This document shows positions 1-9,859 of a stretch of 64,000 bases of DNA, one piece after another. Position 1 is the first letter of the stretch. Every line of letters begins with the position of its first letter. The DNA lies in the NCBI GenBank assembly GCA_019359595.1, contig JAHHGZ010000015.1, positions 62,001-126,000 of the forward strand, in the 5' to 3' direction. A program made the position numbers and the translations under genes. The stretch comes from Cyanomargarita calcarea GSE-NOS-MK-12-04C. Its GTDB lineage: Bacteria > Cyanobacteriota > Cyanobacteriia > Cyanobacteriales > Nostocaceae. Below the pieces are notes generated by a model. It was not told the origin of the DNA. It saw only the letters and a list, made by a program, of their open reading frames with translations, and searched no databases.

Positions 1-61
1 CAAATCCTTTAAAAAACGTAAAGTTAAAGATGCAATCAGTTGATATAAAACGGAGGATAAT

Positions 62-1543
62 TTGAATACAAAAGTTTTGCAACGCGAATGGTTCTCTAAT
101 CTCCGAAGTGATATTTTATCAGGTACAGTGGTCGCATTGGCACTAATTCCAGAGGCGATCGCCTTCTCTATCATCGCAGGTGTTGACCCTAAGGTTGGGC
201 TGTATGCTTCATTTTCTATCGCCACAATTACAGCCTTTTTGGGTGGACGACCTGGTTTAATTTCAGCGGCAACGGCAGCGATGGCACTGCTGATGATTGA
301 CCTCGTTAAGCAGCATGGAATCGAGTACCTGTTAGCGGCAACAATTTTAACTGGCATTTTCCAGGTCATCTTTGGTTGGCTAAAATTAGGTCGCCAGATG
401 AAGTACGTTCCCCGTTCTGTAATGATTGGCTTTATTAATGCCTTGGCTATTTCTATCTTTATGGCACAGTTACCACAGTTAAGGAATGTCCCTTGGCAAG
501 TCTACCCGATGGTGGCAGGAACACTCACCATTATTTATATATTGCCGCGATTTACCAAAGCTGTACCATCACCATTGGTTGCCATTATTGTCATCACGGC
601 AATTTCCCTTATCGGTGGGATCAAAGTTCCTACTGTTGGCGATATGGGTGCATTTCCCTCGACTTTGCCTTTATTCCGAATTCCACAAGTCCCCTTCAAT
701 TTGGAAACACTGCAAATTATTTTTCCTCATGCACTAAGTCTGTCGATTGTGGGCTTGTTAGATACTTGGTTGGTTGTATCCCTAGTTGACGAACTCACAG
801 ATACTCCCAGTGATAAAAATCGAGAAGCAATAGGACAGGGAATAGCCAATTTTGTTACAGGTTTCATTGGGGGAATGGCGGGTTGTGCCATGATTGGTCA
901 GTCGGTAATTAATATTAAATCTGGTGGACGTACCCGGCTTTCTACTTTGTGTGCGGGAGTATTATTATTAATTCTGATTTTGGCGTTGGGTAACTGGGTA
1001 AAGCAAATCCCGATGGCATCTCTGGTAGGGGTGATGGTGATGGTGTCTATTGGTACTTTTAACTGGAATTCCTTGCGGACAATCAACTTAGTACCCAGAA
1101 GTGAAACGGTTGTGATGTTAACAACGGTTTTCGTCACCGTACTTACCCGTAATTTAGGGTCGGGAGTGCTGCTGGGTATTATTCTCAGCACAGTTTTCTT
1201 CTCTCGTCAAATTGCCAAAGTTGTTTTTGTTGACTCGGTTCTGAGTTCTGACGGAACACATCGTGTATACAGCGTTGCTGGACAATTATTCTTTTTATCG
1301 GTGGATGAATTTCTCTTACCGTTCGACTTTCAAGAAAATTTAGAGCGCATCAAGATTGATTTAACTCATGCTCATATTTGGGATCAAGCTGCGGTTGTTG
1401 CAATCGATAAGGTAGTGATGAAGTTTCGCAAAAATGGCGTGGAGGCAGACTTGGTGGGAATGAATGAAGCAAGTGCCACATTATTAGATAAACTGGCGGT
1501 TCATAACAAGTCAGGAGCTTGCAATGAAGCCCAATCACATTAA
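62..1543 (+). CDS. SulP-family inorganic anion transporter
   Basis: Integral inner-membrane protein of 493 residues. The first ~385 residues form a run of hydrophobic helices with the SulP N-terminal pattern ([15 protein letters not shown] followed by VGLYASF), and residues ~400-485 resemble the cytoplasmic STAS domain. Known SulP members move sulfate, bicarbonate or other anions; BicA, the cyanobacterial Na+/bicarbonate symporter, belongs here, but the substrate cannot be read from this sequence. The start is TTG at 62, chosen because a strong GGAGG lies about 5 nt upstream and the frame gives the normal N-terminus. A hairpin terminator follows the stop. The family call is firm, the substrate unknown. 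Confidence 0.9.
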   Translation: MNTKVLQREWFSNLRSDILSGTVVALALIPEAIAFSIIAGVDPKVGLYASFSIATITAFLGGRPGLISAATAAMALLMIDLVKQHGIEYLLAATILTGIFQVIFGWLKLGRQMKYVPRSVMIGFINALAISIFMAQLPQLRNVPWQVYPMVAGTLTIIYILPRFTKAVPSPLVAIIVITAISLIGGIKVPTVGDMGAFPSTLPLFRIPQVPFNLETLQIIFPHALSLSIVGLLDTWLVVSLVDELTDTPSDKNREAIGQGIANFVTGFIGGMAGCAMIGQSVINIKSGGRTRLSTLCAGVLLLILILALGNWVKQIPMASLVGVMVMVSIGTFNWNSLRTINLVPRSETVVMLTTVFVTVLTRNLGSGVLLGIILSTVFFSRQIAKVVFVDSVLSSDGTHRVYSVAGQLFFLSVDEFLLPFDFQENLERIKIDLTHAHIWDQAAVVAIDKVVMKFRKNGVEADLVGMNEASATLLDKLAVHNKSGACNEAQSH

Positions 1544-1554
1544 CATCTACAAGT

Positions 1555-1606
1555 AAAAACGGTAACGCGGTGAATTCAAATGAAAATGTCCTGCGTTGCC
1601 GTTTTT
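1555..1606. terminator. Hairpin terminator between sulP and aroA
   Basis: Arms at 1555-1568 and 1593-1606 pair over about 14 bp (AAAAACGGTAACGC with GCGTTGCCGTTTTT, one G-T pair). There is an A-run on one side and a T-run on the other, so it could terminate both convergent genes. Confidence 0.75.
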
Positions 1607-1626
1607 TGCTTTTAACGAATAAAAGA

Positions 1627-2976
1627 TTAACTGCAAACTTGTTGCAGGGTTGGGGTAAAGTCTGGGTAGGAAATAGCAGCGGCTTCCGCACGGTTGATGG
1701 TGGTAGTACCACTAGCGTTAAGAGCAGCGATCGCCAAACTCATGGCTATTCTATGATCTGTATGGCTATCGACATCAGTACCCGTTAAATTAGTACCGCC
1801 TGTAATTTCCATACCATCGGGTAATTCTGTAACTCTAGCCCCCATTTTGTTGAGTTGCTGCGCCATCACTGCAATGCGATCGCTCTCTTTTACCCGTAAT
1901 TCTTCTGCATCCTTAATCACCGTAGTTCCTTCGGCAAATACTGCTGCTACCGCCAAAATCGGAATTTCATCAATCAACCTGGGGATAATTTCCCCGCCAA
2001 TAGTACAACTTCGCAAGGGACTGGAACGCACCCGCAAATCAGCGACGGGTTCCCCTGCGACCTCACGCTCATTCAAAAGCTCGATATCTGCTCCCATCAT
2101 CGCTAAAACTTCCAAAATACCCGTACGAGTGGGATTCACACCGACATTTTCAATCGTTAACTCAGAATTTGGTACAATAGCCCCAGCGACCAACCAAAAA
2201 GCTGCGGAACTGATATCCCCTGGCACAATCACATGACGCCCATGCAATTGAGCAGGACCAATAATTGTGACACTGTTGGTTTCTGGGTTAACGCTCAATT
2301 CTGCCCCAAATGCTCGTAGCATCCGTTCGCTATGGTCACGAGAAAGTGCAGGTTCGGTGATAGTGGTTTCTCCCTCAACACTCAAACCCGCAAGGAGAAT
2401 GCAGGATTTAACTTGAGCAGAAGCAATAGGAGAATTGTAGTGAATTGGGTTGAGATTTTGTCCGGCGATCGCCAAGGGTGCTAAAGAATTTCCTTTCCGT
2501 CCCCAAATTTGTGCCCCCATTTCTTGCAACGGTTTCACAACACGGGACATCGGACGCGATCGCAAGGAACTATCCCCCGTGACAGTAAAAAACCGTTTTG
2601 GATGAGATGCCAAAATTCCCATCATTAGTCGCAGAGTGGTTCCAGAGTTCCCAGCATTTAACACATCTACAGGTTCTTGTAAATTCCCCAAACCAATACC
2701 GTTAACCCGCACAAATTCCGTATTCAATTCCGAAATAGATGCTCCCATAGCTTGAAAGCAGGTAGCAGTACTGCGAGGATCTTCTCCCAAGAGAAGGCCT
2801 TCGATCTGGGTTTCACCTTGGGCTAGTGCCCCCAACATTAAAGCCCTGTGAGAAATAGATTTATCTCCTGGAACTTTGATCCGACCTTTTAGAGACAGCC
2901 CACATTGGGGAGGCTGAATTATTAAATTCTGGCAAAAACTTTCTTTATTTTCTACGGTGATAACAGAAGGCGACAT
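1627..2976 (-). CDS. aroA: 3-phosphoshikimate 1-carboxyvinyltransferase (EPSP synthase)
   Basis: Sixth step of the shikimate pathway: transfers enolpyruvyl from PEP to shikimate-3-phosphate in the cytoplasm. Visible family motifs are [10 protein letters not shown] near residue 39, [22 protein letters not shown] and the C-terminal [10 protein letters not shown] and KESDRI regions, covering both halves of the inside-out barrel. The reading frame is open to a TTG at 3060, but the ATG at 2976 gives about 449 residues, the usual length, and removes a hydrophobic extension not expected in the family. Convergent with the SulP gene. No defect seen. Confidence 0.95.
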   Translation of the reverse strand: MSPSVITVENKESFCQNLIIQPPQCGLSLKGRIKVPGDKSISHRALMLGALAQGETQIEGLLLGEDPRSTATCFQAMGASISELNTEFVRVNGIGLGNLQEPVDVLNAGNSGTTLRLMMGILASHPKRFFTVTGDSSLRSRPMSRVVKPLQEMGAQIWGRKGNSLAPLAIAGQNLNPIHYNSPIASAQVKSCILLAGLSVEGETTITEPALSRDHSERMLRAFGAELSVNPETNSVTIIGPAQLHGRHVIVPGDISSAAFWLVAGAIVPNSELTIENVGVNPTRTGILEVLAMMGADIELLNEREVAGEPVADLRVRSSPLRSCTIGGEIIPRLIDEIPILAVAAVFAEGTTVIKDAEELRVKESDRIAVMAQQLNKMGARVTELPDGMEITGGTNLTGTDVDSHTDHRIAMSLAIAALNASGTTTINRAEAAAISYPDFTPTLQQVCS

Positions 2977-3193
2977 TAGGATAAACTGGCGTGTGATTGC
3001 GAGAAGTTTCAGTAAAAGTTTACAAAGGAAGGCGAGAGTTACTCCCGATGGGAGGCTCAAGACTTCAGTACCGAAAGTTAAAACTTGAAAAAACCCGATT
3101 AATACTCGCTAGTATCCTACCGCTTTCCTTGACCTGAAGTACGCTCCTGATTTTATTTTATTTTTCTTCTTCTTAACTGCCCTTATCGCTCCC

Positions 3194-3700
3194 ATGCTTA
3201 CCCATCACCGCAAACCCGTGTGCCTTTCACTAATTTCCACAGACCTACCCGTGTGGTCTGTAATGGAAACTGCAGCGACACTGTATCAAAAAGATACCCA
3301 ACGCTTTCATTTACTGTTGACCGCACCGCCCCTAAGAAACTCCGAAGTAGGCAACTTTCCAAGCCAAAATGAGATATCCCAAGAGTCCGGTAATACGACC
3401 CCCAGCAGTCCTCGGCTGTTGTGGCTGGAGATTTCCCCTTATCGGGTAATCATGACCATGCAAGGCAATTCTGAGTTGAGTTACCGTCATTTTTGGGAAC
3501 AGGGTGTCTATGGCGTTAGTCGTTACTGGTTGCCAACTGAGTCATTGCAAACTAATCATCCAATTCGTCTGCGTAACTTCACTCGCAGCCTCACACTTAG
3601 CGGACACCCCCTACCAGAAAACTTGCGGGTGGAATACGAATTGTGGGCAGGAAAACTCCAATTTGGTTCTTATATCTTGAGTTTGGAAATTCATCACTGA
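3194..3700 (+). CDS. Hypothetical protein
   Basis: 168 residues, divergent from aroA. I do not recognise a catalytic domain. The protein has no signal peptide or membrane span. It starts with a short polar segment, has a low-complexity middle (~residues 50-75) and a C-terminal part rich in aromatic and beta-forming residues (WLEISPYRVIMTMQGNSELSYRHFWEQG). Codon use resembles neighbouring genes, so it is probably a real, cyanobacteria-type gene of unknown function. The ATG at 3194 is the first in the frame. Confidence 0.65.
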   Translation: MLTHHRKPVCLSLISTDLPVWSVMETAATLYQKDTQRFHLLLTAPPLRNSEVGNFPSQNEISQESGNTTPSSPRLLWLEISPYRVIMTMQGNSELSYRHFWEQGVYGVSRYWLPTESLQTNHPIRLRNFTRSLTLSGHPLPENLRVEYELWAGKLQFGSYILSLEIHH

Positions 3701-3827
3701 TGAACGTTGGTTGTTAGTGGAAGAGTAAAGGGCAAGAATTAATTCCTTTTGCATTTACTCAAAAACATCTGCACCCAGAAGTGTTTTGGCCACTAACAAC
3801 GCTCCAATTAACCTCAGAACAACTACC

Positions 3828-5171
3828 TTAAAAATCAGCAATTAGCTTGGCTTCTCTGAGGAAAAATTGCAGAACAGTTTCTTCTCTAGAAATAATATCG
3901 ACTCGACCCTGCATTCCTAGTTGAATGGAACACTTCTTATCACCGTGACTCAATAAATACCTCTCTGGCTTAATCGTTACTTCGTAAAAGGCGGGTATAT
4001 TATCTGCTTGTAGTTTGTGAGTATCTTCCGAAATAATACTGACTACTCCTTTGAGGGTACCGTAATCTGGATAGGGACAAGCAGAGACTCGCATATGCAC
4101 CTTTTGCCCCGCTTTTAACCTGTTTCGCTCCTGAGGTGACACGGATGCTTTTACTTGTAGTGGTGCAGCACTGGGTACAATTTGGGCAACTTCCGCCCCT
4201 GTACTGACTGTCTGTCCGGGGTTGCGAATATTCAGTTTGGTGATGATTCCCGAAGCTGTGGCTGTAATCGTAGTTTGCTTGAGGTCAATTTCGACTTGTT
4301 GCAGTTCCGAAATATTACGCTTAAGCTGTTCTCTAGCTTCAATTTGTTGCTGGATTAAAGCTTCTCGTTCTTTGGTTAGCGTTGCAAGATTTGCTTGACC
4401 GCTAGCTTGTTCTAAAGCAACTCTTTCTGTCGCAATTGCAACAGGGGCATTACTAGGATTGAGAGCAGCCTGCGTACGTTGCAGTTTTGCTCTTGCTGCT
4501 GCAACTGCCTGCTCTTGCTGCTGCATATCTAATTGAGCCTCATCCAATTGATTTTTCGGGAGCGCTCCAGCTTGTGCAATAGGTTGATATCGGGCCAATT
4601 TCACCTTGGCTGCACCCAAAGCCGCTTTTGCCGAATTGAGCATTGCTGAAGCTTCTTGAACTTCAGCACTAACTGTTATTCGTCGCTCTTGATACTCCCG
4701 ATGGCGACCGCCCAGTTCTGCTTTTGCAGCCCCAACTGAGCGATTGATGCGCTTAGTTTCTCCATCGAGTTGCCGATTTAACATACTAATTTGAGTATTA
4801 ATCTGTACCAATTGCAACCTAATTTGTTCGATACTGCTTTCCAATTGATTCTTTTTGGTTTGCAATTGCGAGTTATCGATAGTCGCGATCGCATCACCTA
4901 GTTTAACCCGTTGATTTTCTTTCACGGCGACATTTCTCACCGAACCGGATGCTGCTGCTTGCACTAACCGCAATTCTCCTGTCGGACGCACGGTTGCTTC
5001 TCCTTTGATGGTGACTCTATATTTGATTACAGATGCAAGTGCAAGGGTAATTCCGACAATTGTGACGGTTATAATTCCGCCAATGCTCGTCCACCGACTA
5101 ATAGGTGGAATAAATTCGCTGGCTTCGATTGAGGGTAGTGACTCTGGGTTGGTGTTTGAAGAAGTAATCAT
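3828..5171 (-). CDS. HlyD-family membrane fusion protein (exporter adaptor)
   Basis: 447 residues. A short cytoplasmic N-terminus is followed by one membrane span (~residues 30-48), a lipoyl-like half motif (ATVRPTGELRLVQAAASGSV), a long alanine/glutamine-rich coiled coil (~95-290), the second lipoyl half (TITATASGIITKLNIRNPGQTV) and a beta-barrel domain. This is the adaptor architecture that bridges an inner-membrane ABC exporter to an outer-membrane channel in type I secretion. It lies 68 bp downstream of the C39 ABC exporter on the same strand and is inferred to be co-transcribed and to work with it. No TolC-like gene is present in the window. Confidence 0.9.
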   Translation of the reverse strand: MITSSNTNPESLPSIEASEFIPPISRWTSIGGIITVTIVGITLALASVIKYRVTIKGEATVRPTGELRLVQAAASGSVRNVAVKENQRVKLGDAIATIDNSQLQTKKNQLESSIEQIRLQLVQINTQISMLNRQLDGETKRINRSVGAAKAELGGRHREYQERRITVSAEVQEASAMLNSAKAALGAAKVKLARYQPIAQAGALPKNQLDEAQLDMQQQEQAVAAARAKLQRTQAALNPSNAPVAIATERVALEQASGQANLATLTKEREALIQQQIEAREQLKRNISELQQVEIDLKQTTITATASGIITKLNIRNPGQTVSTGAEVAQIVPSAAPLQVKASVSPQERNRLKAGQKVHMRVSACPYPDYGTLKGVVSIISEDTHKLQADNIPAFYEVTIKPERYLLSHGDKKCSIQLGMQGRVDIISREETVLQFFLREAKLIADF

Positions 5172-5239
5172 AAAAATAAACGAACCGCGTTCACGTAGTG
5201 GAGCCTAGCGCTTAGGTGCAAAGAAAGAAGAGAAAAAAT

Positions 5240-7426
5240 CTAAAATCGTGCGGTTTTTACCAAACCATTTGTTAATGGGGTAATTTTATTTAGGAAACCT
5301 AAGTGGTCACCTGTTTGGTGGCGTAAATCATCGGGAGTACCTTGGATTTTCATCCGTCCCTGCTCTAGCAGGATAATCCAATCAGCTTTTTCGATAACGC
5401 TAGGACGATGACTAATTAAAATAGTGGTTTTTCCTTGGCGGTGATTGAGAAGTTGGAATAGTACTTGCGATTCGCTTACCGGGTCTAACGCACCTGTAGA
5501 CTCGTCCATGATTAAGATGGGTGGGTCAGTGACAATAGCGCGAGCGATCGCCAACCGTTGTTTTTGCCCTCCCGAGAGATTTGCTCCAAATTCTCCTAAA
5601 ATTGTTTGATATTTGTCAGGTAATTCGCTGATGAATTCGTCTGCACCGGCTATCTCGCAGGCTTTGACAACTTGGTCGAATGTAACATGGGGGTAGCTAA
5701 AGCGGAAATTGTCAATAATGGAGCGACTCCAGAAGTGAGGTTCTTGGGGTACAAGCACGACACAGGAGCGCAAGCATTCTAAAGAAAGGTCTTGCTGGTT
5801 ATAGGAACCATAGCGGATATTGCCAGATTCTAGGGAATATAATCCAGCTAGTAATTTAACAAGAGTGCTTTTTCCACAGCCAGATTTTCCAATTAAGGCG
5901 ATAACTTGACCACCTGGAATCTTCAAGGAAAAATCTTGCAGCAAGTCAACTCGACCGGGATGATGGAAGTTGAGAGATTTGCAGGTAATATCTGCTGTAC
6001 CCGAAATTTCCACCCAGGCTTTTTTTGAGTCATTTTGGGATTCTGGAGTAGCATCAATGACTTCGTTTAAACGCTGGATGACTACCCCAGCTCTGATAAA
6101 TTCATCTACTAAGCCGATAGCGGAACTCAAAAACCCAAGAAAATTACTGCTCATGCCGTTAAATGCTAGTAATTGACCGATGCTTAATGTTTTGTTAATT
6201 ACTAAGTAGCTACCTAACCAGAGCAAAGCAATGCTTGTAAAGGAGGAAAAAAGTTTGGTAATTGTGCCGCTATATACCCCCAGTTTCATCATGCTCCAGT
6301 TAAGCCCAGCAAGGCGACCATAACTGCTTTGGTACTCTTGCCAAGCTTGAGGAGTTGATTGGGTAGTTTTAAGCACTTGTACTCCGCGAAATGTTTCGAC
6401 TAAAAAACCTTGAGTCTCGGTACCTAGAACAATTAAATTGCGAGTTTTTTGCTGTAAAGCAGGAAGAAATAGCAGGTTAATCAGGGTGACAACAACAAAG
6501 GCAGTAGCAGATGCTAAGGTTAGTTGCCAACTATAGAAAAGCATAAAGCCCAAGGAAACAATTGCTACAAAGAATTGACTGGGCAAACCAAGAACAACTT
6601 GGGAAATAAGTTCATTAATGGCATCGACATCAGCTATTCGACTAACAACTTCTCCACTGCGCCGTCCTTCAAAATAACTTAGGGGTAAGTGTAATAGTTT
6701 ACGCCCGTACTCAAAAATTAGCCCTAATTGCAGCCTATTTCCAAAATGACCGATTAGAAACGATTGAACTAATCCGATTAGACTCTCGAACAAATTCATC
6801 ATAACTACTCCAATGGCTACAGTAGTCAGCAATTGAGTATCTCCCCGCACCAGTACATCATCAGTGAGCAACTGCATCATAAACGGAGAGGCTAGGGATA
6901 ATAGACCAATGGCAATATTAATGGCGGTCGCTTGAAATAAAATGTTGCGATAGGGTAAGACTCGCACTAAAAACCGCCCAAAACCGCCTATTTTATCTTC
7001 GGATTGTTGAACAAATCGGCTATCATCAGGTTGCAATAGCAACATAATGCCATTGCCCCAACCGTCAACTAACTCCCTATGGCTCAAGTAACGAATGCCA
7101 ATACTAGGGTCTGAAACAACATATTTTTGACGTTTTCGACCATACAGTACAACCCAGTGATTACCTTTCCAGTGAATGACTGCAGGTAGGGGAATTTGGT
7201 CGAGGCTGCCAAGCATTTCAGTTCCAGCTTTGACCTGACGAGCGTTAAATCCTAAGGCTTCGGCACCTCGATATAGCCCTAGTAAAGTGGTTCCCCTCGA
7301 CCCCGTACCCACTGCTTCTCGCACGCGGCTGATAGCAAAAGTGCGTCCGTAATGTTTAGCAACGGTAGCAAGGCAAGCAGCTCCGCAGTCTTCTTCCGTG
7401 TGTTGAAGTATACTTTGGTAACGCAT
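5240..7426 (-). CDS. C39-peptidase-containing ABC exporter (PCAT)
   Basis: About 728 residues from the ATG at 7426; the frame is open to 7498, but MRYQSILQHTEEDCGAAC is the classic start of a C39 peptidase. The peptidase triad is visible: Cys14 in DCGAAC, His90 in NHWVVLY and Asp106 in SDPS. Next come six membrane helices and a complete ATPase with Walker A GKSGCGKST, signature LSGGQKQR, Walker B LIMDES and H-loop ISHR. Such exporters cut double-glycine leaders and export the cargo through the inner membrane. The leader-bearing crystallin gene 1.4 kb upstream on the same strand is the obvious candidate substrate, with the HlyD adaptor immediately downstream. Confidence 0.93.
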   Translation of the reverse strand: MRYQSILQHTEEDCGAACLATVAKHYGRTFAISRVREAVGTGSRGTTLLGLYRGAEALGFNARQVKAGTEMLGSLDQIPLPAVIHWKGNHWVVLYGRKRQKYVVSDPSIGIRYLSHRELVDGWGNGIMLLLQPDDSRFVQQSEDKIGGFGRFLVRVLPYRNILFQATAINIAIGLLSLASPFMMQLLTDDVLVRGDTQLLTTVAIGVVMMNLFESLIGLVQSFLIGHFGNRLQLGLIFEYGRKLLHLPLSYFEGRRSGEVVSRIADVDAINELISQVVLGLPSQFFVAIVSLGFMLFYSWQLTLASATAFVVVTLINLLFLPALQQKTRNLIVLGTETQGFLVETFRGVQVLKTTQSTPQAWQEYQSSYGRLAGLNWSMMKLGVYSGTITKLFSSFTSIALLWLGSYLVINKTLSIGQLLAFNGMSSNFLGFLSSAIGLVDEFIRAGVVIQRLNEVIDATPESQNDSKKAWVEISGTADITCKSLNFHHPGRVDLLQDFSLKIPGGQVIALIGKSGCGKSTLVKLLAGLYSLESGNIRYGSYNQQDLSLECLRSCVVLVPQEPHFWSRSIIDNFRFSYPHVTFDQVVKACEIAGADEFISELPDKYQTILGEFGANLSGGQKQRLAIARAIVTDPPILIMDESTGALDPVSESQVLFQLLNHRQGKTTILISHRPSVIEKADWIILLEQGRMKIQGTPDDLRHQTGDHLGFLNKITPLTNGLVKTARF

Positions 7427-7534
7427 TTTGGAGTTAGGAATTAAAGAGGGAAAAGGGGGTTTTAGATGGGAATTTAGGCATCTCCTGAAATATGCCACTT
7501 ATGGGAGTGGGGTCTGTGACTCCCAGATAGGGAA

Positions 7535-7723
7535 CCTACCGTGTACACACAAGTCGTAAAAATTTCTTCTTCGTGTCCTTTGCGTCCTTCGTGGTTAAAA
7601 ACATATATTCTTTTATTCTTTTTTAACCACGTAAGCGAAGCGCTCTTGAAGGGTAGGACACGAAGAAAGAAAAGAATAAGCCTTGGAGAGTAACAATTTT
7701 AGGACTTGTGTGTACACCGTAGG
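7535..7723. mobile_element. MITE-like near-palindromic element
   Basis: About 189 bp with no ORF. The outer arms contain a perfect 15-bp inverted repeat (GTGTACACACAAGTC at 7541, its complement ending at 7717) that extends outward to CCTAC/GTAGG with one mismatch. Internal segments also pair: CTTCGTGTCC with GGACACGAAG, and GTGGTTAAAAA with TTTTTAACCAC. The whole unit could fold into one long hairpin. It fills the gap between the exporter and dioxygenase genes and resembles cyanobacterial miniature transposable elements. No clear target duplication was identified. Confidence 0.65.
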
Positions 7724-7754
7724 ATAGGGAACAGGGAATAGGAAAAACTGCTAC

Positions 7755-8711
7755 CTATTCACTGTTCCTTTCTTCGATGACATATTCGGGGTGCGATTCT
7801 TGGAAAGGCACATTCCAAACACTGCTGTTAGGCCAGTTCCGTAAAATTGCCTTAGGGTGTTCAAAATTGCCATGACGAACTTGAAGAGACCAGCGCGGAT
7901 AATTACTGCGATTAGTTCCACTGGCGTGTAACATTAAAGTGCTGAAGACCAGTACATCCCCTGAGAACATCGGCACGCGGATGCGGGGAAACTGACTCAG
8001 TATCGAGTCGTCGGGAATTGTTGCGCTCGCAGCATCTTCTTCTCTTTGCGGTAACTGCGGGAGAACCCCCATTCTGTGTGACCCCGGTGCAACATGCAAA
8101 CAACCGTTTTCTTCTCCTACGTCCCGCAATGGAATCCAGTACACCAGTGCGTCTTCAGAGTCTTGAATGACTGGGTAATCCTGATGCCACGGGAATAAAT
8201 AGCGATCGCCGTAAGGATAATCAACTCGTAAGTCGTATGACATATGAACCATGACTGTCGAAGTGGACATTAGTTTTTTAGAAAGACGCACTAGCTCGGA
8301 ATGTACATTGATTTGCTGAACGGACAGCAGGGTACGACAGGCATTTGCAATCACTTCGCTGTGGGCGTACTCTAGCTGATTTGATGTTTGGTAATTAACG
8401 ATGTCTTTGGACATGAGTTCATTTACGTATGCACTTTCTAACTGCCTTAATATCTGTAACCCGTCATCAAATTGAGAAAGTTTATCTACTAAGGTTTCTT
8501 TTTTTAGTCCCGTTCGTTGCATTCTCAGAGAAATAAGTTGTCTGATGTCGTGGTGAATTAAGTCAATTTCTCCATTGTTTAGTAGCCCTTTTGCAAGGAA
8601 ACAACCAAATTCATCTAGTAACTGTTGAGCTAGTAGGTCAGACTCAAAGAGGTCATTTTCGTTGGAAATTGAGTAATCTACTAATAAATCCTTGGCTGAA
8701 ATGTTTTTCAT
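7755..8711 (-). CDS. Phytanoyl-CoA dioxygenase (PhyH)-family protein
   Basis: About 318 residues from the ATG at 8711 (the frame extends to 8753). It carries the Fe(II)/2-oxoglutarate facial-triad motif: the HxD pair lies in FPWHQDYP and the distal His probably in MLHASGTNRS, with the arginine further on (PRWSLQVRH). PhyH-family enzymes hydroxylate diverse substrates including lipids, small molecules and peptides. Its place between a leader-bearing small protein and a leader-cleaving exporter suggests, but does not prove, a role in modifying the exported product. It could equally be an unrelated metabolic enzyme. Confidence 0.85.
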   Translation of the reverse strand: MKNISAKDLLVDYSISNENDLFESDLLAQQLLDEFGCFLAKGLLNNGEIDLIHHDIRQLISLRMQRTGLKKETLVDKLSQFDDGLQILRQLESAYVNELMSKDIVNYQTSNQLEYAHSEVIANACRTLLSVQQINVHSELVRLSKKLMSTSTVMVHMSYDLRVDYPYGDRYLFPWHQDYPVIQDSEDALVYWIPLRDVGEENGCLHVAPGSHRMGVLPQLPQREEDAASATIPDDSILSQFPRIRVPMFSGDVLVFSTLMLHASGTNRSNYPRWSLQVRHGNFEHPKAILRNWPNSSVWNVPFQESHPEYVIEERNSE

Positions 8712-8834
8712 GTGTTTTTCGCAACATATCAAAATTAATAGTAATATTGACAATTGGAATTAAATTTCAACAAAGAAGTAGGGGCAAGGCATAATTCGCC
8801 CCTACAAACTGCAAGAATAGATTAAGAAAATCGC

Positions 8835-9185
8835 TTAACCGATAGACTGCAAGGAGGAAACTTTATTATTGAAACCTGGAGGTAAGAATTTACGATCCTG
8901 TCCTGGTCCTACATCGAAAGAAGCTCCTTTATAGTTAGGTAAGGCATAAAATCGCCATACCTTTTTGTTAATTTTCCCGTCTACTACAACCGATGAAGTT
9001 CTATTGTCAAAATCGCCCAGTCTCGTTTGTCCTTCATTGATTTCTCGGCTTGCACCTTTAAACTTTGTACAATCGTACAACGTCACATCTGCACCACCGG
9101 AAACAGATGCTGCAGATTCATGGGAAAGGTCTTGTACGGCTTTGATAGCATAGAGGTCTTGGGATTGATTGCTGATATTAGACAT
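8835..9185 (-). CDS. Beta/gamma-crystallin protein with double-glycine leader
   Basis: 116 residues. Residues 32-116 form one beta/gamma-crystallin domain of two Greek keys. Each carries a (N/D)(N/D)xx(S/T)S calcium-binding signature: DNRTSS and NNKVSS. The aromatic/glycine Greek-key starts YDCTKFKG and YALPNYKG are also visible. Residues 1-31 look like a bacteriocin-type leader ending DLSHESAASVSGG, the cleavage signal for C39 peptidases, so the mature product would begin ADVTLYDC. SD-like GGAGAA precedes the ATG. It heads the minus-strand run leading to PhyH, PCAT and HlyD. I infer an exported Ca2+-binding protein; its biological job is unknown. Confidence 0.88.
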   Translation of the reverse strand: MSNISNQSQDLYAIKAVQDLSHESAASVSGGADVTLYDCTKFKGASREINEGQTRLGDFDNRTSSVVVDGKINKKVWRFYALPNYKGASFDVGPGQDRKFLPPGFNNKVSSLQSIG

Positions 9186-9859
9186 TTGTTTTCTCCTTTG
9201 TTTTTTGGATTGAGAATTAAGTGAAAGCGAACTCGATAAAAGAATAAGGTTAACAGGTATATTTCCACTATTTGATATTTTTAATCTGTGGAATCTACAA
9301 ACCTTTTTCCTTCGTTCGATAAGCCTATTATTGCGTTTTTTATAGTAAAATAAAATACAAAATAGACCAGTTAAGCACTAACTTATTTTTTATATATGTA
9401 TCAGTTTTAATGCTAATATAAACAGCATCTGTTAATTATTTTTAAATTGGATAACTCATTTTAATTTGACTTGACAAAAAATATTTCTGGATTGACGCAA
9501 GAATAGGAATTTGTTTCTGAATTCACATCTCGCAACTTGCATAAAAGCCACAAATTTTTAATTTTTAACTAGTGAAAAATACTCAGATATCAACCATTAA
9601 TTTTAGTCGATTTTAATGGACTTATGCTATTAGACAGGGACTTCTAGTCCCTGGCGGGTAGGGAGATTAATCTATTTACCTGAGTAATAATAGCAATTGA
9701 CAAAGATATTAAATTAGCAGAAGAAATAAGAATTGATTTTACTCACTATGCTGGTAATGAATAGGGAGACAATCGACGCAAATATTCAACTAGCAGAGTT
9801 GAAAAAACTAAACAGTGAAATTGTGGAGCATTACGCTTACCTTGCAAAGCTGACTTAAC
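9186..9859. other. Intergenic region with hairpin repeat
   Basis: AT-rich leader/promoter region of the crystallin gene. It holds a short palindrome (CAGGGACTTCTAGTCCCTG near 9637) of the kind dispersed in cyanobacterial genomes, and a 36-codon plus-strand ORF (9749-9859) that I do not recognise and do not call as a gene. Confidence 0.5.
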
